Below are positions 1-12,825 of a stretch of DNA of 64,000 nucleotides, one piece after another. The DNA is taken from contig NW_026947499.1 in assembly GCF_034190915.1 (NCBI RefSeq), forward strand, positions 2,727,950-2,791,949, given 5' to 3'. This DNA is from Cavia porcellus. Taxonomy: Eukaryota > Chordata > Mammalia > Rodentia > Caviidae. Below the pieces are notes generated by a model. The model did not search any database and was not told the origin of the DNA. It saw only the letters and a program-made list of their open reading frames with translations. Each line of letters starts with the position of its first letter. Position 1 is the stretch's first letter. The position numbers were made by a program, and so were the translations under genes.

Positions 1-317
1 TTCCCCCTCTTCTCAGACCTAACACCCATGTCTGGTGCACATCACTGCACAGGTGTCACTGGTCCTGAGCACCTGTCCATCTCCTCTGTGCCCTTCACTA
101 CCTTATCCTCAATGCCCTTCGGAGAATACTGCCATGCATCACCAATTGGCACCTTCAGAATCATCACGTCCTTCAAGCCACCCCACCCACCACTCTTAGT
201 CACTCTATGCTTCTAGCCATTCCACTCTGACAAATGGTTGCACAACCTGTAGGTGAGTTAGATTTCTTGGGTCCACACATGTCCTAATGTTTCATGGGAC
301 AATGGAACAGAGAGTTA
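1..317. other. Single-copy DNA, nothing recognised
   Basis: Ordinary mixed-composition sequence with no repeat family, RNA gene or convincing exon that I recognise. The 62-codon open frame from position 28 is low-complexity and has no domain. Confidence 0.5.
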
Positions 318-460
318 GGAATAGACAGAGACAGAGACAGATATGAAGATAGCAAAAGCCTTAACAGAAATAGGGAGAGAAGGAGGAAAGAAGCATATAA
401 GAGAGGAGAGGTAGAGCAGAGGGAGAAGCAGAGAGAGACAGAGGGAGAGGGAGAGATGTG
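318..460. repeat. Purine-rich GA/CAGAGA low-complexity tract
   Basis: The + strand is almost purely A/G, with many short GAGA, GACAGA and GGGAGA runs. This is an imperfect, interrupted simple repeat rather than a clean microsatellite. The minus-strand open frame across it (284-523, rich in Ser and Leu) is a by-product of the composition. Polypurine tracts can form triplex DNA; that is general knowledge and nothing here shows it. Confidence 0.75.
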
Positions 461-1539
461 GATCTGAGGACTGGAGTGGAAGACATCAATAGAAGATGAT
501 GTGCTTAGTACATCAGGTGCCACCTAGCCCTACACAAATCTACCCCACTGCATCTTAGTGGGTGAATATGTTCAGCATTTCACCCCTTGTCTCTGTGTCT
601 GTACCCTTGGCTGTGTAGTGCCGTCCTCTCTTCTTTGAATATGGGATACATCAACTGACAATTCTGACTGCCACACACGAGTTGCTTCAGTTAACAAAAT
701 ACTTATAAAAATGATACCCAGTGTGCCTCTGTATTTCTCTGGTGCAGGACACTTGTGCTTGTGTGGCTACCACCTCTGTTTATCTCACTGGCAGTCAACT
801 GGGCAGCTCTGTCCCTGCCTCCCTCCTGAACTGTCCCTTCCGTCTTCCTGAGCCCCTCACTCAGAGCCGCCTGTGTCTTCTACTCGGGTCTTCTCAGTTA
901 TCATTCCTGGCTTCCAGGACCAGCTTTTACCCCAAATCCACCAGATAATGGCCCACTCCAGTGGCTTAGACCCCATGGAGATTGTCACCTGGTCCCTGCA
1001 GGGTGCCCGCCTTCTGTGGGAGTGGAAGCATCAGCATGGCCTTCCTGGAGATGGCATGGGAAGCCCAGAGCAGGAAGCTCCCAGTCAGGTCTCCTGGCAG
1101 GCACTTCTGGTCAACCTAAGGGCCAGCTGTTGTTCTTCCCTCATCCCAGTGGACGCTCCCCATCATGTGTGCTGGTGGGGGACAGAGTGGACTGCTCAGG
1201 ACACAGAAAGCAAGAGAAGGACGGGAACCTTGAGTACTCATTGCTATAGAGTACTCCACCTCCCCCTAAATAATTTGCCTTTATCTTTTTAAAAAGTATT
1301 GACCTTAAGAATTTCCAGGCAAACTCAAGAGTTTTCATGCATCTTGACAGCACTTGATTGTGTGGGCCAGAAAACTCTTCTCTCCACCGAGAATCCCAAG
1401 CGGGATCCACGTCACTGTCTGGAGACGGAATCTGCCCTGGAGCAGTTAGTGAAACCGCTGGTGCTCAGTTGGGCCCCAGCCGGGTCCTCTGTGATGAACA
1501 TAATAAAACTCCTGCCCCAGTTCTCAGTCGGGAATGCGG
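461..1539. other. Single-copy DNA, no gene seen
   Basis: No repeat family recognised. Overlapping open frames (721-948, 873-1292, 1299-1610) overlap one another in different frames, carry no motif and start at unremarkable ATGs, so I do not call them. Confidence 0.45.
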
Positions 1540-1710
1540 TGAAAGCAATGCTTTATTTACTTTTCATGTTTTCACAATTCCCAGGCAGCATGCCTTGGAA
1601 CCATTTCTGATATTAATTAGATTAAAGATGCAATGCCTAATTTGAAAACTGTCACTCACAGGAGGTTTAATTATGTGTAAATTAAAACAAAAAATACTTT
1701 ACCTCTCATG
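1540..1710. promoter_or_regulatory. AT-rich stretch with clustered homeodomain-type sites (candidate conserved non-coding element)
   Basis: Several TAAT/ATTA cores lie close together in otherwise non-repetitive DNA: ATTAATTAG near 1613, TAATTATG near 1669 and AAATTAAA near 1679. This composition is common in deeply conserved developmental enhancers, but AT-rich DNA gives such cores by chance. The regulatory call is inference and needs a cross-species alignment. Confidence 0.2.
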
Positions 1711-4040
1711 GCAATGATTCTCAACATTAGCAAACTTTTCAAGTGCAGAAATGTTTCCAGAGTCCCAAGTCATGAGAGTCTAACTCTTCCAGAGCCTGAC
1801 TCCACAGGGGGCTCCAGCCCTCGCAGTGTGGCTGTGAGTCTTGGTTCCCACAAACACCTGGCTCCTGGCATGCAGGTCTGTTCAGAAGTCGTGGGCTGCT
1901 CACAGTCTGCTCTTTCCCTGTCATTAGTTAGCATCCAAGTTCCTTTGTTTTGGGGTTGCTGAGCCCAAGGATGTCACTGGCAGGAGCCTGGAGAATCCAG
2001 AAGGGAGCAGTGTCCTCCCTCATCCCCACCCATCACATGACATCATGACTCTGACCATTTCCCACTGGTTTAGTTTACTTGCTCATTCTGAGACTCAGGC
2101 TCCTGGCTTTCACAATGCTCCTTCCCTTCACCTCTATCTGAGGGTGAAGGCAGACTGCGTGGATCGTTAATCTCCAAAAAGACCTTCAGGCCATCCATCA
2201 GCTCTGGAAGCAATACCCTTAGCTAAATTCCCTCTGCTTAAAATACCGGTGACACCCACTAACCTGTCTACTATAGGATGAGATCATTCACCACCACAAT
2301 GGTTTATTAGACATCTACATTTTTCCAAGAATGAGAAAATCCCTTATTGCCCGTGAGGAGATGTCTCCCAATGAGGGCAAGATGTCCCAGCTGGCCGCAT
2401 CACGTCCCTAGTATAGCTGCAGGACTTCTCTCTTTCCTGACCAGTGGACACTGCCAGCAGGTGACACGTGTCACACCACAGAAAGTGGTGTCACTTTCTA
2501 AAGCAGGCATGTGCCATTGCTGTAACACCAAGCAGACAGTTCTGGCCACAGCATCTCTCCAGCATGTCAAGCATTTTCAGGACTATTCCAGTTCTAGGCT
2601 TTGTGTCCCCTTGTTTTGAGGGACTAAATTTCAGAATCTTGTTCCTCAGGTGGCTTCCAGTGAGAGGCGAGCATTCCCAGCTCAGGGTGGAGCACTCTCA
2701 GTGCACAGAGGCTTCCTCAAAGGACTTCCTATCTTGAGTCCCACACACGCTGGGCTCTCAAACCTTCAGTCCTACATATTCTGCAGTTTCCCAGCATCCT
2801 GAGTAACGTCTAGAACCTGCTGTGGAATACGGGGCCATTCACACACTACAAGTGGGCACTGCCCAGCCCTGCAGCCACCATAGTCCAGGTTAAGATCACT
2901 AGTATGTGGGCCCAGGAAACATTGCACAAAACCAGCCAGTGAAAACCATCAAGCCACAACCAGGTACCTGACTGTGCTGCCCATGGAAAAGAGCCTGTCA
3001 GACTCTGAAGCGATGCAGCTGAGGAGCTCCAGCCCTCTTCCCGGGACTCAGCGCCATGTTTGTTGACTTACAAGCAGGATTTTTGAGATGTAATTCACTC
3101 CCCACGCAAACCAGTCACTGAATGTGCCCAGGTCGTATTTCCTACATCTAGAGAGTGGTGGGACCAACACCTCCACCAAGCTTTCAGCATTTTCACTGCC
3201 CCTCAGAGACAGCGGTGCACATTAGCAGCTGCTTTCTGGTTTCTTCATATTTGTTGTTATTGGTGTTGTTTTGATTTTCCTCCTGAGAAGCTATTCACTG
3301 CTTTCTTTCACTGCAGACTTACTTATTCTTGGAAGTTCCCATCAGTGAAAATATGCAATATGTGACCTTCTGTGACAGCACCAGGACACTGGACCTTCTG
3401 GGATGGAGACTTCAGGCGTCCACCCTGGGTTTCTGAATACACCCACTTCACAGTCATCTGAATGTATCCACTTGCCCACCTCTCTTTCTCCTGCAGATGT
3501 TAAGACTCTCTTCTCACTCTGAAGGCTTCTCCTGTGTTCTCTGTTTCCTGTCTGTTTTCCACATCTCTTGCAGCACTGAAACCCTCTTGGTTCTTGGGCC
3601 ATGAAAACTCAGAGCAACACACCAGTGCTCATCCCAGGGAGAGGTTATTAAATGCAGCTGATGCTGGTACATGCCTGCCCCAAGCTTGCCAGAGCTTTTC
3701 TGCCCACTTGAAGGCGGTTATCTTTCTAACAAGGTCTATCATCCCCAGTGGTGCTCAGTGCAGGGTGTGGGTAGGCTGCACCACTACACCTTCAGTGTGC
3801 CAGCTACAGCTCCAAGGCAGTGCATCCAGGAGGACAATTTGCATTTAGACTTAGTGTCGCTGGTCCTAATGGTACCGTTATTTCATTTGAAAAATGCTTA
3901 ATCTCTTTCATTATATTTCACGTCGCTTAGCCTAATAAATCCTCTACCACTAGCCATAATGACAGATTAACAGGCTCAATGTAAAATTGGTCGGTATTAA
4001 TTCATCTGCATGCTTATTCTCTCTTTGGAAACAGGCCTCA
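1711..4040. other. Single-copy DNA, no gene seen
   Basis: Apart from the palindrome at 2461-2494 I recognise no repeat family, RNA gene or exon. Open frames are all under 105 codons and overlap in conflicting frames. Confidence 0.45.
2461..2494. other. Nested palindrome around a CACGTG E-box
   Basis: Positions 2461-2474 (GTGACACGTGTCAC) are a perfect 14-base palindrome centred on CACGTG, the canonical E-box bound by USF/MITF/MYC-type bHLH factors. The left arm GTGACAC is also complementary to a second GTGTCAC at 2488-2494. A further hairpin, ACACCAC/GTGGTGT with a 5-base loop, spans 2473-2491. The symmetry is read directly from the sequence; binding or cruciform formation is inference. Confidence 0.55.
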
Positions 4041-4320
4041 TGGTTACTTTGTACTGCCTTCTTGTAGACAATCCATCCTTTATAATTACCATTGATTTCA
4101 AGTGTGACAGGTATTTAATCCTATCAAATGGGAACACTGGCCAAACACACGAAAATGAATTTGCCTCTAATTACTGGTTTGATAATCCTGACTTGATTTT
4201 CTGTTCTCCAGGGATAGAGCATTCTCAGCAGTATTTTAACAAGATCAAAGAATTAAAGATACTAGAGAAAAATGAGCAAAGTTCAAAGAACTACCTGGGA
4301 CGGGTGTTGGACTCATAAAA
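4041..4320. promoter_or_regulatory. AT-rich single-copy stretch, possible conserved non-coding element
   Basis: Non-repetitive and AT-rich with scattered homeodomain-like cores (TAATTAC near 4083, TAATTACTGG near 4169). A 102-codon + frame at 4010-4318 lies here. It has no recognisable domain and a composition driven by AT content, so I do not call it a gene. Confidence 0.15.
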
Positions 4321-4619
4321 AGCTTCAAGTTGGATTTGAAGTGCTTCATTCTGAAAAGAAATATTAGTTTTAGGTCTTTGACTTCTGACAGCAGCAGTCT
4401 CATGCGATAATGCTTGGTGAGCAACTTAACTTCATTTCTCACCCAGATTAGGAAATGGAAATTCTAGTATTGGATTCGTTGTACTCTAAACATTTTATGT
4501 GCATATTTAAAGCTGAGGGGGCATGGCGGCTTCTGGCTATTCCTGCTAGCTGGAGGGGTCCTTCTGGGCATCCCCCAGGCCTGCACACTTGAGGTGTGGT
4601 TTGCGAGGGGAGAGGGTGC

Positions 4620-4627
4620 GACGTCAT
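4620..4627. promoter_or_regulatory. CRE-like site beside the CTCF motif
   Basis: GACGTCAT matches seven bases of the cAMP-response element consensus TGACGTCA. It abuts the CTCF-like core and contains a CpG in otherwise CpG-poor DNA. CREB/ATF binding is inference from the motif. Confidence 0.35.
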
Positions 4628-4644
4628 CCAGCAGGGGGCGCTGC
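4628..4644 (+). promoter_or_regulatory. CTCF core motif (strong match)
   Basis: CCAGCAGGGGGCGCTGC fits the CTCF consensus CCASYAGRKGGCRS at every position of the core, reading on the + strand. CTCF is the zinc-finger factor that anchors chromatin loops and insulators. The surroundings are locally GC-rich with several CpGs, unlike the AT-rich flanks. The match is seen directly; occupancy is inferred. Loop direction would follow + strand orientation. Confidence 0.65.
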
Positions 4645-4809
4645 ACCGCTGTGAACGCTCCCATAAACTTCTACTCACTGATTCTCCAGCGCAGAAGAAA
4701 ACATTCATTTGCTCCTCAGACAATGCTGGAAACATTTCCTTTGGGAAACATTTGAAAATGAAGCCAACGTTCCTCTTTAGAAAACAATGCCGGCTGGTAA
4801 GATATTGTG

Positions 4810-5030
4810 TTTAGAAAAATACCATCTTTCAGTTAGTGAGAGATAGAAAATGCTTTATTTGGCAGCTTTGGAATCAAACCACAATAAAATCTGAAAATGC
4901 CTTTTCATAGTTGGGTGCTAATGGATGTTTAATTGAATTTTCAGATCTAGAAAGAATATATTTATTAAGCACGCAAAGGCAACACGAGCACTTACCAGTT
5001 AAATTTTCAGCTCTCTCTCCCTGTATCATT
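4810..5030. other. AT-rich single-copy stretch
   Basis: AT-rich and non-repetitive, including TTTAATTGAATTTTC near 4929 and an ATATATTTATTAAG run near 4957. No transposon family recognised. It could be an enhancer or old unrecognisable repeat. Confidence 0.3.
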
Positions 5031-5240
5031 TAAAAAATATATTTATTACTATATTTTTGCAGTGTATGGTGACCATGTGCCGTGGGGAGCTGGTCCATGT
5101 ACATAACACATCTTGGTTCACTGTACATCTCCTTTCACTCACCCTCCCTTCTCCTCCATCTCTCTATAGACACCTCCTCTGTCTCCCTGTTCTTGACATC
5201 TAGCTTTTCTTTGCTCTTTGACATATTTACACCTGGGGTT
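5031..5240 (-). mobile_element. L1 3'-end remnant, antisense
   Basis: The + strand reads like the reverse complement of an old L1 3' UTR. The phrases GGTGACCATG near 5068, the CATCTCCTTTCACTCACC segment near 5125 and the TCTGTCTCCCTG stretch near 5178 come in the order seen in L1MA/L1MB-type 3' UTRs. No open frame remains. Divergence is high, so the boundaries and the family call are approximate. Confidence 0.4.
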
Positions 5241-5750
5241 ACCTGTAAGGAGACCAGGCGACGTTTCTGCTGTGTGTCTGACTCACTGCACTGAGTGCTG
5301 TGGTCGCAAGTGCACCCATTTTCCTACAGATGGTGCAGTCTCTTCCTCTTTATCCAGTCCCAGGAGCCAAGTCATACCCTTGTTTCCTTCCGAATGCTGA
5401 CTTACACTATGGCTGTTTTGCTCAGAACCTCACTTGGAAATGGTGTCTGTCCTTGATGACAGAGACAGCTCTCTTTAGTTGAAGTGGAAAGCACAGAATG
5501 TATTGATTTCTAATAAACCCCATAAGAGGACATGTCAATAATGGTCGAGGTTGGAGTTGGGATTGGGGTCTCCATCCAGGGCCAGGTCTCTAGGAGATGC
5601 GTCCATGAGCCGGTACCCAGCAAGTCCTTGTGAACCTGTTGACCATAAAGACTGAGCTGGTCTCCATCTACCCATCCCGGAAGTGCAGTGTTTAGGTCCA
5701 ACCTGCAGGGTCAGTGGGAAACAGGTACTTCCTGTCTCCCCCAGGCTCTC
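5241..5750. other. Single-copy DNA, no gene seen
   Basis: No repeat, RNA gene or exon recognised. Short conflicting open frames only. Confidence 0.4.
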
Positions 5751-5754
5751 CACC

Positions 5755-5955
5755 TCTTGGCTGCATCTTCCCATGAGGGAGAAAGCAAGCTCTGGCTTCT
5801 TTCTGTTTTTAGTAGATGTTAATTCCAACATGGAAGCTGCCCTCAGGACCTCATCTGAACCCACTTCTTCCAAAGTACCACCTCCTAACATCCCGCTGGG
5901 GTCAGAGTTTCAACTGTGAAGTCAGAAGGGACACAGACAAGCAGCGTGTGACAAC
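5755..5955 (-). mobile_element. MaLR-type LTR fragment, antisense
   Basis: The + strand contains the reverse complement of the MaLR LTR 5' half: a CCTCAGGACCTCATCTGAAC-like phrase at about 5839, CCACCTCCTAACATC near 5879, then GGGGTCAGAGTTTCAAC near 5899. These match in order the 'commonly deferred' 5' region of MST/THE/MLT1-type LTRs. The element is truncated and strongly diverged. Confidence 0.45.
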
Positions 5956-5959
5956 ACAG

Positions 5960-8900
5960 ACAGTGTGTGTCTTATTGTGCATATCTGCACTTTTGTGTGT
6001 GCATATCAGTATCAATGCCAACACTGAAACAGTTTTAAATAACTTAAAGATTTCAGATGTTCACATTTTAAAACTCCAACACTACTCTTAATAGACGCCA
6101 GAATAATACTTATGTGGAGTGCACATGATGAGCTCTCATTGCAAGATACTGGCGTGGCTTGTGAGAATGTTCACTCACAGCGCGCTGCCTCTTGTTCTGT
6201 TCGCCAAGCGAGCAGGAGTGTTCAGGGTCTTGGTGTTCAGGTCCTGTGTTCCTCTGCCCCCGCCCTTTGGAGCAGTTCTGTGATGGGTGTGTAGCAACCC
6301 CTGCAGATCGCGCCCATGGTCTTCAGCACAGCTCACCTTTCAGTGCTGGGTCCCAGGGAGCCCATGGGGGCCTTTTTCCATCCCATTCGGGAAAGGGTTT
6401 GCTGGACGCTTTGTTCTTTGTGATGACTGCTGTAGCTTGGCATACCTGACACCGTCTTTTGCTTTGTATTTGACCCAGAAGAGTGAAAAATTACTCACGG
6501 TACAAGCTCCATGAGAAGAGCAGAATGAGCTGCACCCACAAGAGGGAAAAATTAACCTGCTCAACAAAGAAGCAGGACACAGGTGTCAAACAAAATTAAT
6601 GTAAGGTTCTAGCTAAATTGGTTCCAAGAGGATGCCTTTGCTTTGTGGTTTTCTGCTTCAAATGTCCTGCAACCCTCCAGTTGGAGGCCACTCATTTTGA
6701 CACTGAAATAAGGGTCTACAGATGGTTCAGCTGAGTTCAGATAATAAAAGCCCAAAATTTGTCAGTTTGGCTGCTTAGATTCCTACATTGTTTTCAAACC
6801 CACTTCAATGGTGAGCCCAGCTTTGTGATTAGAGAGGGCTGGGTTCTCTCCTACCCACAGGACTTACTAGGAAAGACATTTGAACTTCAAGAAAGGCAGT
6901 GTTCCCATCTGAAAAATTATAAGCTACTAAAATGTGAACTTCTTCATAGGACTGTTGGGATATTCTACATGACACAGTTAGTGTTGTGCAGTTAGCACAG
7001 TGATGTGGTGATATTAGGTAAACTGAAAAGTGTACCACTGGTGACAATTAAAACTCACGGCTGCCTCAGAGTTGGTGCAGTGAGGGTCAGAGGCTGGAGG
7101 ACCGGTGTTGTAATGCAGGCCCACTCCATGGTGGCATCACCTCTGGGGAGAGGGTGTGAGGGATGTCTGCACCTTAAATTCATTGAGTAAAATGTTAACC
7201 ACACATTTTGTACCACATCTTTAGAAAGTGGTGGCTGCCTGACAATAGTGATAATCACCGAATCAAAATGTATACAATTACGCACATAAATATCTTAATC
7301 AATATAAAATAATCAGCTTGAGTGGGCTTATCTGGAATTTTTTAAATTAAAAAATAGTTTAATAAATTAATTTTCTGAGTGAGTCTCAGCATTGTGTTGG
7401 AAGAAAATAAACTTCCATTGTGCTGACATGTGCTCTTAGACCAAAGAGGGAGGTCAGCAAATTTGCACCCAAAGGGAAATTGTAACTATTCTGGGTTCAG
7501 GGAAGGACTTTGCAGGAATATGGTGGAATCATGATTATCTGGATTGTTCAGGAATGTCTGGAATGTTCTCCATGGTAACAGACCCAAGTAGCAGGAGGAT
7601 GAGATGATAGATGATGGTGGCACTCAGTGGGCTCATCCAAGAGCAGAGTATTGCCTGTGTGCTTCTGTCCACCAGTACCAGCCATGACTAGGGGCCAAGA
7701 ATCTACTCCCCAGGCTGCATTTCTAATAAAGTTTTTACTGGAAGAGATTTGTGTCGTTCTGTTTATAAAGTGCATCTGGCGGCTTTCCGTTATTAGCAGT
7801 GTTGTGTGATGCCAGCACAGACCCATGTGTTATCTCATGCATTTGCTGTCTGCTCCTTGGCAGAAACAACTGCCAACCCGTGCAGTGGGCACCCACGTCA
7901 GCACAGCAAGAGGAAGTTGCACTCTTCACCAAGGCCTGCGCCAGCTCTGAGGAGGAATTTGACACTGGGAAGGACAGGAGAGCGGTTCTCCTTGGGTGAG
8001 GTCTTCCCTGAATCTGTTCCCCTATTCTCAGATATGCAGCAGGCATGCTGGGGCCTCCAACTCACACTGAGACAAGGGCCAAAGGCTTCAAGAGAAGCAG
8101 CCTGAGATCCTGACATTCACTAACTGGGGTTTGTGAGTCCAGGAACAGCCTCCAGTTTCATCTCAGACAAAGCCAGTAGTGAAGGACTGGGCTCGAGGCT
8201 GCCCACTAGACTAGAGGGCAGAGAGGGTTTCGTGGGGTGAGCTGCTCACTGGTGAAAAGAAGCCAGCCCTGGAAATGGCACAGAGGACTCCTCCTGCAGG
8301 GCTGTCCTGGAGCAAGAGATCCACGGATCCATGTGGATTGACCAGGAGAAACCTGGAGCAGACAGAAGGGATGAGCATGGGGAGAAGCAGGTGCACATGG
8401 AGGAGACAGAGTGGAGACACTGGGCACAGCGCAGAAGGAGGAAGAGCTGATGCCCTCAGACGGCAGCTCTAGGTGTGCTGTGCAGCCGACCCGATCTGGG
8501 GGACTCTGCCTTCTCTCTTGTGGCCCCTGCTTGTTCTGACCTTGTAAACCTGAGAGCCGACATTCACCAGCGAGCAGGGCAGGAAGAGCAGGAGGGTGCT
8601 CCCAGGTAGTGGCTTCCTCTTCTGTAGACTGGACTTCTGTCCTTGAGGCAGACCCAGGAAGATGTGTGCGGTGACAGAAGATGGCTAAGACAGGTGGTTT
8701 TCCTCATTCTGCACCCAATATTGGAAAAGAGACTTTCCCCATGACTGAAAAGGAACAGAGAAGCCATGGGACTCAACAGATGTTTTACCGAGCATGACTA
8801 CAAACCAGTCCCAGCTGCAGCCACTTGATAGGAAGGGACCAGGGATGCTGGTGCAGCTGGGAGCTCCTGCTGTGGGCTGTGTCCTCTGGAGCATGGGCCA

Positions 8901-11090
8901 ACCATAGAGAACACACTGGGTAACGCCCATCGAGCGTAGGAATCCCTGCTGAGTTACTATGGAGCCATTTCGTGGACTCAGGAAGCTCAGGTGAGACAGG
9001 AAACGTCAGACCCAGGGCTCTGGCCTGCTGAGTCATTTAACATAGCTTTGCTTACATGGTGAATGCTTGGCACACTCTGAATCCAAGCATGGGCAGAGTG
9101 GTGAAGCACAGAGGAGTGCTTCCTGCCCTGCTCACTGACAGTGCCAGGGTGGATCTCATTATTTGAGGCAAGCTTTGCCCTGAGAGTCTTGAAAAGCAGG
9201 AGCCTTTCATCAGTCTTCTAAGAGTGAAGGGAAACTGCAAAGAACCAGCACAATGTTACAAAGGCAGCTGCACCCTGGTGGTGGTTATACAGAGGTCCCT
9301 GCAGTCCAGCAACACCCAGAGCACTCGGGGATGGCAGCATCTGTTTCTGCTCAGGAGACCTGAGACTCGGAACTCAGCTCCCTCAAGGGTCCCCACCAGT
9401 GCGGAGAGGGAGCTGCAAAGCTCCAGGAAGGGAGGAAGGACACACCTGTCCCAGGGAGGGTGCCTGCAGCTTGATTTTCAAGACTTTCTTACCCTTAGAC
9501 CTACATAACATCTATGCTTTCATGCAGTTTATACTAACTAGGCCATCCAACAATCCATCTACTACTTGGAAAAGAATTAATTTTGTGGTCATCATAAGAT
9601 GATTTTTAGCCAATAAACAAGGAAAGTTAAAAGGAACATCAGGAGCAATCCTGATAGCTCCACTTCCCTGGCACATTAGCAATGCAACTATAGAGAAAGG
9701 GAGGAACAGTGTGGTGTAGAATCTGGGGGTTTACCAGAAATGCAACACAGAGGTGAGAGATGGGGAATGACGCAATGCTTACCAAGGCAAAATTTACTAA
9801 CATAATTTGCAGCGGAACCAAACACACAGATACGATGTTGTGGACAATACAGTGAGTGTTTGATATTGTTTTAAAATTACAGTAAAACACACATGTCCAT
9901 GAACCATCTTTAGAGTATTCCCTCAAGCTTCTCCCTGCTGAACCATGCCAACGTGTACCCTGGGACACGGCCCAGGTGCCCAGATGTGACTCCCTGTCCT
10001 AAGCTGGTCCACAGAGTGTCAGGATGGCCACAGCAGGAAAAGCCACTTCATAAAAACTACCAGGCATCAAACACTAACATTATTTCTCTCTCTTTCCCCA
10101 CATAGGTGAAAATTGCCATTTCCCCGCAATCCTCTGCAGGTTGGCCTACAGCGGGAAGCGTCTGCACCCTCCCGGCTTCCTTGCTCCCGGCGCTCCTATC
10201 TGCTCCTGCTGCGCCCTATCCCCATCGCCCCTCACAGTCCCACAGATTCTCCGAGGTCTCATACAGCATCAGCCTCATCTTCTCCTCCTCCATGGATTTT
10301 TCCCAGTTCTTAGAGATGTAAGTCTGTGCCAAGGAAGCTGCAGAGGGAAGATAACTTAAACAGTGTCCCCTTACAACTGCCACCTGTCACCTCTAATCTT
10401 AAAGAAAAATAAATTAGATACGAGAGACTTATGCATAATCCATGCTGCAAGGAAAATCATATTTAAGATATTTAATAAATGTCAATTTTAGATACTAGAA
10501 TTTTTAAGCAGGCAAAATAAAAACATGGTATTTCTATAAAAGATAGTGTCAATTCTTTCAAGTAAATGTTTTATGGGTATAGTAGATAAAATTGTATAGT
10601 ATTTGGGAACAAAGTAAGCCAGAAACACAAATGTATCTCCTTTTCAAGTAAAAACTGGGAGGACCACCCTACAGATGAAAAGGTAAAGAATCATGAACAG
10701 CAGGCATAGGATATTTGGTATAAATTTAAAACTTTGGAAGTGATTGAATTAAATCACAGCAAACCACTGCAATTTCATTAGGCCCAGCAATTTTAGGAAG
10801 AACTTCCGTTTAGGAATGCATGTTCCTGTCATGTTCGCTGTCTACAATCAGTCCATGGATTCCCCAAGTCTAATTTCCCACAGGTTATTCAGTGTGAAAG
10901 AGCCATTCCCCAACAGATTGAAAGCAGGAGGCAAAATGATCTGCTAACGGCCTGTGCGGAGTGTGTGTCTGTTACTTCTGGAAGGAATGAGGCACAGAAT
11001 TCAGTGGGAAGAGAAAATCAGCATCTGACTCCTGGAGAGACCATGGGTTTCCACACCTGTCTGTCAGTCATCAGTGGAGCGACCAGGACA
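5960..11090. other. Long single-copy stretch without recognisable gene or repeat
   Basis: About 5 kb of mixed-composition DNA; 10380-10760 is more AT-rich. No SINE, LTR or L1 segment was recognised by eye, though very old repeats could be missed. Open frames reach about 119 codons (5535-5891 minus, at its edge; 9639-9968 minus) without recognisable domains. A short CpG-bearing GC-rich patch at 10150-10225 is too small to be a CpG island. Confidence 0.4.
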
Positions 11091-11096
11091 CTGATG

Positions 11097-11134
11097 CCTG
11101 GAAGGTTGGTGAACAGGAGCACCAACCTTCCAGG
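11097..11134. other. Perfect 15-bp inverted repeat with 8-base loop
   Basis: CCTGGAAGGTTGGTG (11097-11111) is followed after 8 bases by its exact reverse complement (11120-11134). The hairpin would have a perfect GC-containing 15-bp stem. It is shorter than a microRNA precursor and no flanking stem extends it, so I do not call an ncRNA. It could be a snap-back mutation scar or a factor site. Confidence 0.7.
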
Positions 11135-12403
<1,269 letters not shown>

Positions 12404-12442
12404 TGCACTCTGCTTTAGACACTGACTTTCCAGTAACAGGGC

Positions 12443-12825
12443 TGTTATGATTGATACATTGTGTCAATTTGAGAAGTTTAAAAGCTTAACTAAGGGACTC
12501 AGCAGGGAGCCAGGGTCCTTACTTTGTGAACATCCTCAGCCTGTGCAAGAGGAGGGCAGGGAGGTGGTGTGAATGCTGCACCGCCCTGGGTAGGGGCAGC
12601 CTGCTTAAAGCATAAGGGAGGAGAAGAGGCGTGTTCTCCCCTCCCTATTGTTCTGGCTGCTTTTTCTCTCTTTCACTGCCTGGAAGTGTTGCTCCTCTGC
12701 CATGAGCCACCCTGCCTTGGAGCCAGCTGATTATGGGCTGAAACCTCCACAAACTGTAAGCTAAATAACTCTTTCCTTCCTTCATTTTTGATGTTACGTG
12801 TTTTCTTTCAGCAATGAGAGACAGG
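12443..12825 (+). mobile_element. MaLR-type LTR, sense
   Basis: It starts TGTTATGATTG and contains the diagnostic late segment in order: GCCATGAGCCACCCTGCC near 12700, GGCTGAAACCTCCACAAACT near 12735, and a TAAGCTAAATAACTC stretch in place of the usual polyadenylation region near 12757. The upstream part (AAGGGACTCAGCAGG near 12493, CCTGTGCAAGAGGAGG near 12540) is shared with the copy at 58750-59030. Both therefore belong to one family. No internal retroviral genes flank it, so it is a solo LTR. Confidence 0.6.

Noticed and set aside
10150..10225. CpG-bearing GC-rich patch as a promoter CpG island
   Set aside because: Under 100 bases and CpG count too low; flanks are AT-rich.
11097..11134. 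Hairpin as a microRNA precursor
   Set aside because: A 15-bp stem with no extension is too short for a canonical precursor.
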